64,000 bases of DNA. It comes from Sindora glabra (taxonomy: Eukaryota; Streptophyta; Magnoliopsida; Fabales; Fabaceae). The translations under genes were made by a program, and so were the position numbers. Under the pieces are notes generated by a model, which was not told the origin of the DNA, searched no databases, and worked only from the letters and a program-made list of their open reading frames with translations. Position 1 is the first letter of the stretch, and each line of letters begins with the position of its first letter. This document shows, piece after piece, positions 62,200 through 64,000 of this stretch. The stretch lies in NCBI GenBank assembly GCA_020226215.1, contig CM035229.1:87995343-88059342 (forward strand). Reading direction: 5' to 3'.

Positions 62200-62660
62200 C
62201 AATTGGGGAAAGTGTGTGGAATCAAAAAATCAAAAGGTGTTAGTGATTAGAAGTGAGTGAGTAAATATAAAGAAGATTTTAGGACAAATGATAAGAATGA
62301 CCCTACACCCTTTAAAATCCATTTCAACCATTCTTTCACTCTACTTTCTCATACCACAACCATAGCTTCATTTCCTTTCCCTTTCATCATTTTCTTTTCA
62401 TCTATTTCTTCATCTAATCAAGCAAGAGGAAATCAATCTTTATTGGATTCTTCGTGCATCAAGGTAAAAGCTTTTAAATCATCATTTATCTTAAGTTTCC
62501 TTTTCATTTTCTTCTTTAAAGATCGAATGAAACTTAACTTTAAGCTTGAAAAGGGAAAGTTTAAAATTTAATGTGAAATCTTTGAAATTTCATGTGATTA
62601 GAGCCAAAGAACAATGAATTCAACCTTTCAAACCTTTTTCTACACTAAGTGAGTAAACAT
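62200..62660 (+). mobile_element. Possible gypsy-type LTR end and leader, plus orientation
   Basis: A long pyrimidine-rich leader (about 62300-62440) ends in GTGCATCAAGGTAAAAGC at about 62455, the same donor-like finish as the minus-oriented copies at 19.9 and 43.6 kb. The open frame at 62257-62571 over it is low-complexity and not a supported gene. No gag follows. Confidence 0.35.
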
Positions 62661-64000
62661 CTTATTTCAAATATCAAGATCTGAATGTTTTAGTTTATTT
62701 ATGAAAATTTAGGATTTTATGGATTGTATGAGAGATAAAGTAATCTAGGGTGAATAATTAATATATTAATGAAGGAAATGATCTAAATAAAAGTAAATAT
62801 TGATGAGTTAGTAGGAATAAGTTGAGTAATAAATGGGTTAAAAGCTATTTAAGGCATAGCGAACAATACTCTCATGATGGTTAATAGTTAGGCTTAAATA
62901 GTCAATTATTAAACTAGGAATTTGTCAAAGTTTTTTGCCAATAGCTAACAGTCAACCTTTAGCCTTTAAACAATTAATTGTTACTCCTCTTATGCTTATA
63001 TATAATGTTGAGCACTAATGTTTTAGTTCTTCGGGTTAAATGTATTAGTAATGTGAGTTTATTTATAAAATGAATTAATGAACCAAATGGTGATTTCATG
63101 CTAATAGTTACATAGGAATGAAGGTATCTACAATTAATAATGTAGAATGAGATACCCTGGCTACACAAAAATTGATTTAAGTTTGTAAATATATATAAAT
63201 GTAATCCAATTACGATCGTGTTTTTCTAAATTTAAAATAATTTGAATATTGCATTAATTAGTTATGTTATGTTATAATATCCATTATAAAGTGCTATAAT
63301 TGCTTATGGCCATGCAAGAAAGACATGATAGTCGTATTATTTGATATTATTTGTTCAAATGGAATGTGACATGTGATACACATATGAAACTCGATATCAA
63401 AAGGATGTGCATAGATGATGATGATGAGATACATATATAAGATCAAGTATCAAAAGGACTTGCATGATGATATTTGAATTGTAATAAGGGCAATTTAATA
63501 TGTAAATATTAAATTTAGTAAGTGTTTAAGAAGGCATAGTGTGGATCCTAAAGGGATAATGTTGGGTTTATGAAGGTATAATAATTAATTAAGAGTTAAA
63601 ATAAGGTTTCCTTGCTTTCTATATGTTAATTAAATCAATACATTGAATATATGATTTTAATGTGAATATAATTATATATGTACAAGCAATATTGTGAGTG
63701 ATGGTTGAAAACCAAATGATTAAATTCTAAGTTTATCACAATCCATAAAATGTGATGACTTTATGGCATAATGAACACATATGTTTGATTAATAATGTCA
63801 ATGAGTATAGAGGATTATCTATGATGATGACGAATATAATAAAAGTGGCTATGTTAGATTGTGTTATTTGTAATGAAAATGTTGTTATGATGAATTTGCT
63901 TAAGTATGTAGGTTGCAGAAGGGTAAACTCAGTCGTTAAATTAAGCCTTTCTAATTTATTTATACTAGAATGCTCATTTAAAATTGCTAACCTTTACATC
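62661..64000. other. Intergenic DNA to the window edge, probable LTR debris
   Basis: No coding motif. The CTCGATATCAAAAGGATGTGCAT and GATCAAGTATCAAAAGGACTTGCAT phrases (about 63391 and 63442) are a short tandem repeat of the kind found in gypsy LTRs. Whether it belongs with the 62.2-kb leader is not shown. Confidence 0.35.

Noticed and set aside
1..64000. CRISPR arrays, operons, plasmid or phage features
   Set aside because: The window is clearly plant nuclear DNA; no spaced identical repeats or bacterial gene layout were seen.

Overview
This is an AT-rich nuclear plant window, most likely from a eudicot. The evidence is GT-AG introns of plant size, three genes whose best-recognised relatives are plant genes, and a matrix of decayed plant transposons. 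I cannot name the species. A run of exactly 100 N (49640-49739) marks an assembly gap inside a (TA)n microsatellite.

Only three host genes can be supported. (1) A nine-exon gene on the minus strand (2819-6245) encodes ethanolamine-phosphate cytidylyltransferase (PECT1 type, 418 aa as assembled), with a Tourist-like MITE in intron 1. (2) A two-exon gene on the minus strand (29716-31402) encodes a 71-aa plant complex I B15/NDUFB4-type subunit, with a (GA)16 tract in its 5' leader. (3) A gene on the plus strand (55074-56738) encodes a CW zinc finger plus methyl-CpG-binding-domain protein of the MBD2 type. They act in unrelated processes (phosphatidylethanolamine synthesis, mitochondrial respiration, chromatin), so no shared pathway is implied.

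Most of the remainder is transposon debris. 0-2 kb: Ty1/copia integrase and RT. 8.7-9.1 kb and 52.7-53.0 kb: inverted copies of one hAT-like end. 11.0-11.3 kb: a long-arm MITE. 13.9-18.3 kb: a copia element on the minus strand, interrupted by a solo LTR with a near-matching TSD. 22.7-27.4 kb and 32.7-33.3 kb: a non-autonomous LTR family with four LTR copies and a coiled-coil-coding interior. 36.5-43.1 kb: a probable 6.5-kb CACTA element with matching 3-bp TSD and nested repeats, including a 0.6-kb foldback. 43.9-44.9 kb: gypsy integrase. 46.4-47.0 kb: a LINE 3' end. 48.3 and 53.8 kb: two copies of an LTR/leader. 49.8-51.7 kb: a hAT transposase pseudogene that still has a BED finger and a recognisable promoter. 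62-64 kb: a gypsy-type leader.

The most unusual pattern is that three unrelated retroelement fragments (copia RT, copia gag, gypsy integrase) each carry a two-copy tandem duplication of nearly the same length (241, 260 and 257 bp). I found no CRISPR array, rRNA or tRNA gene, and no clear previously undescribed protein-coding system. All coding calls come from reading translations by eye; no database search was run.
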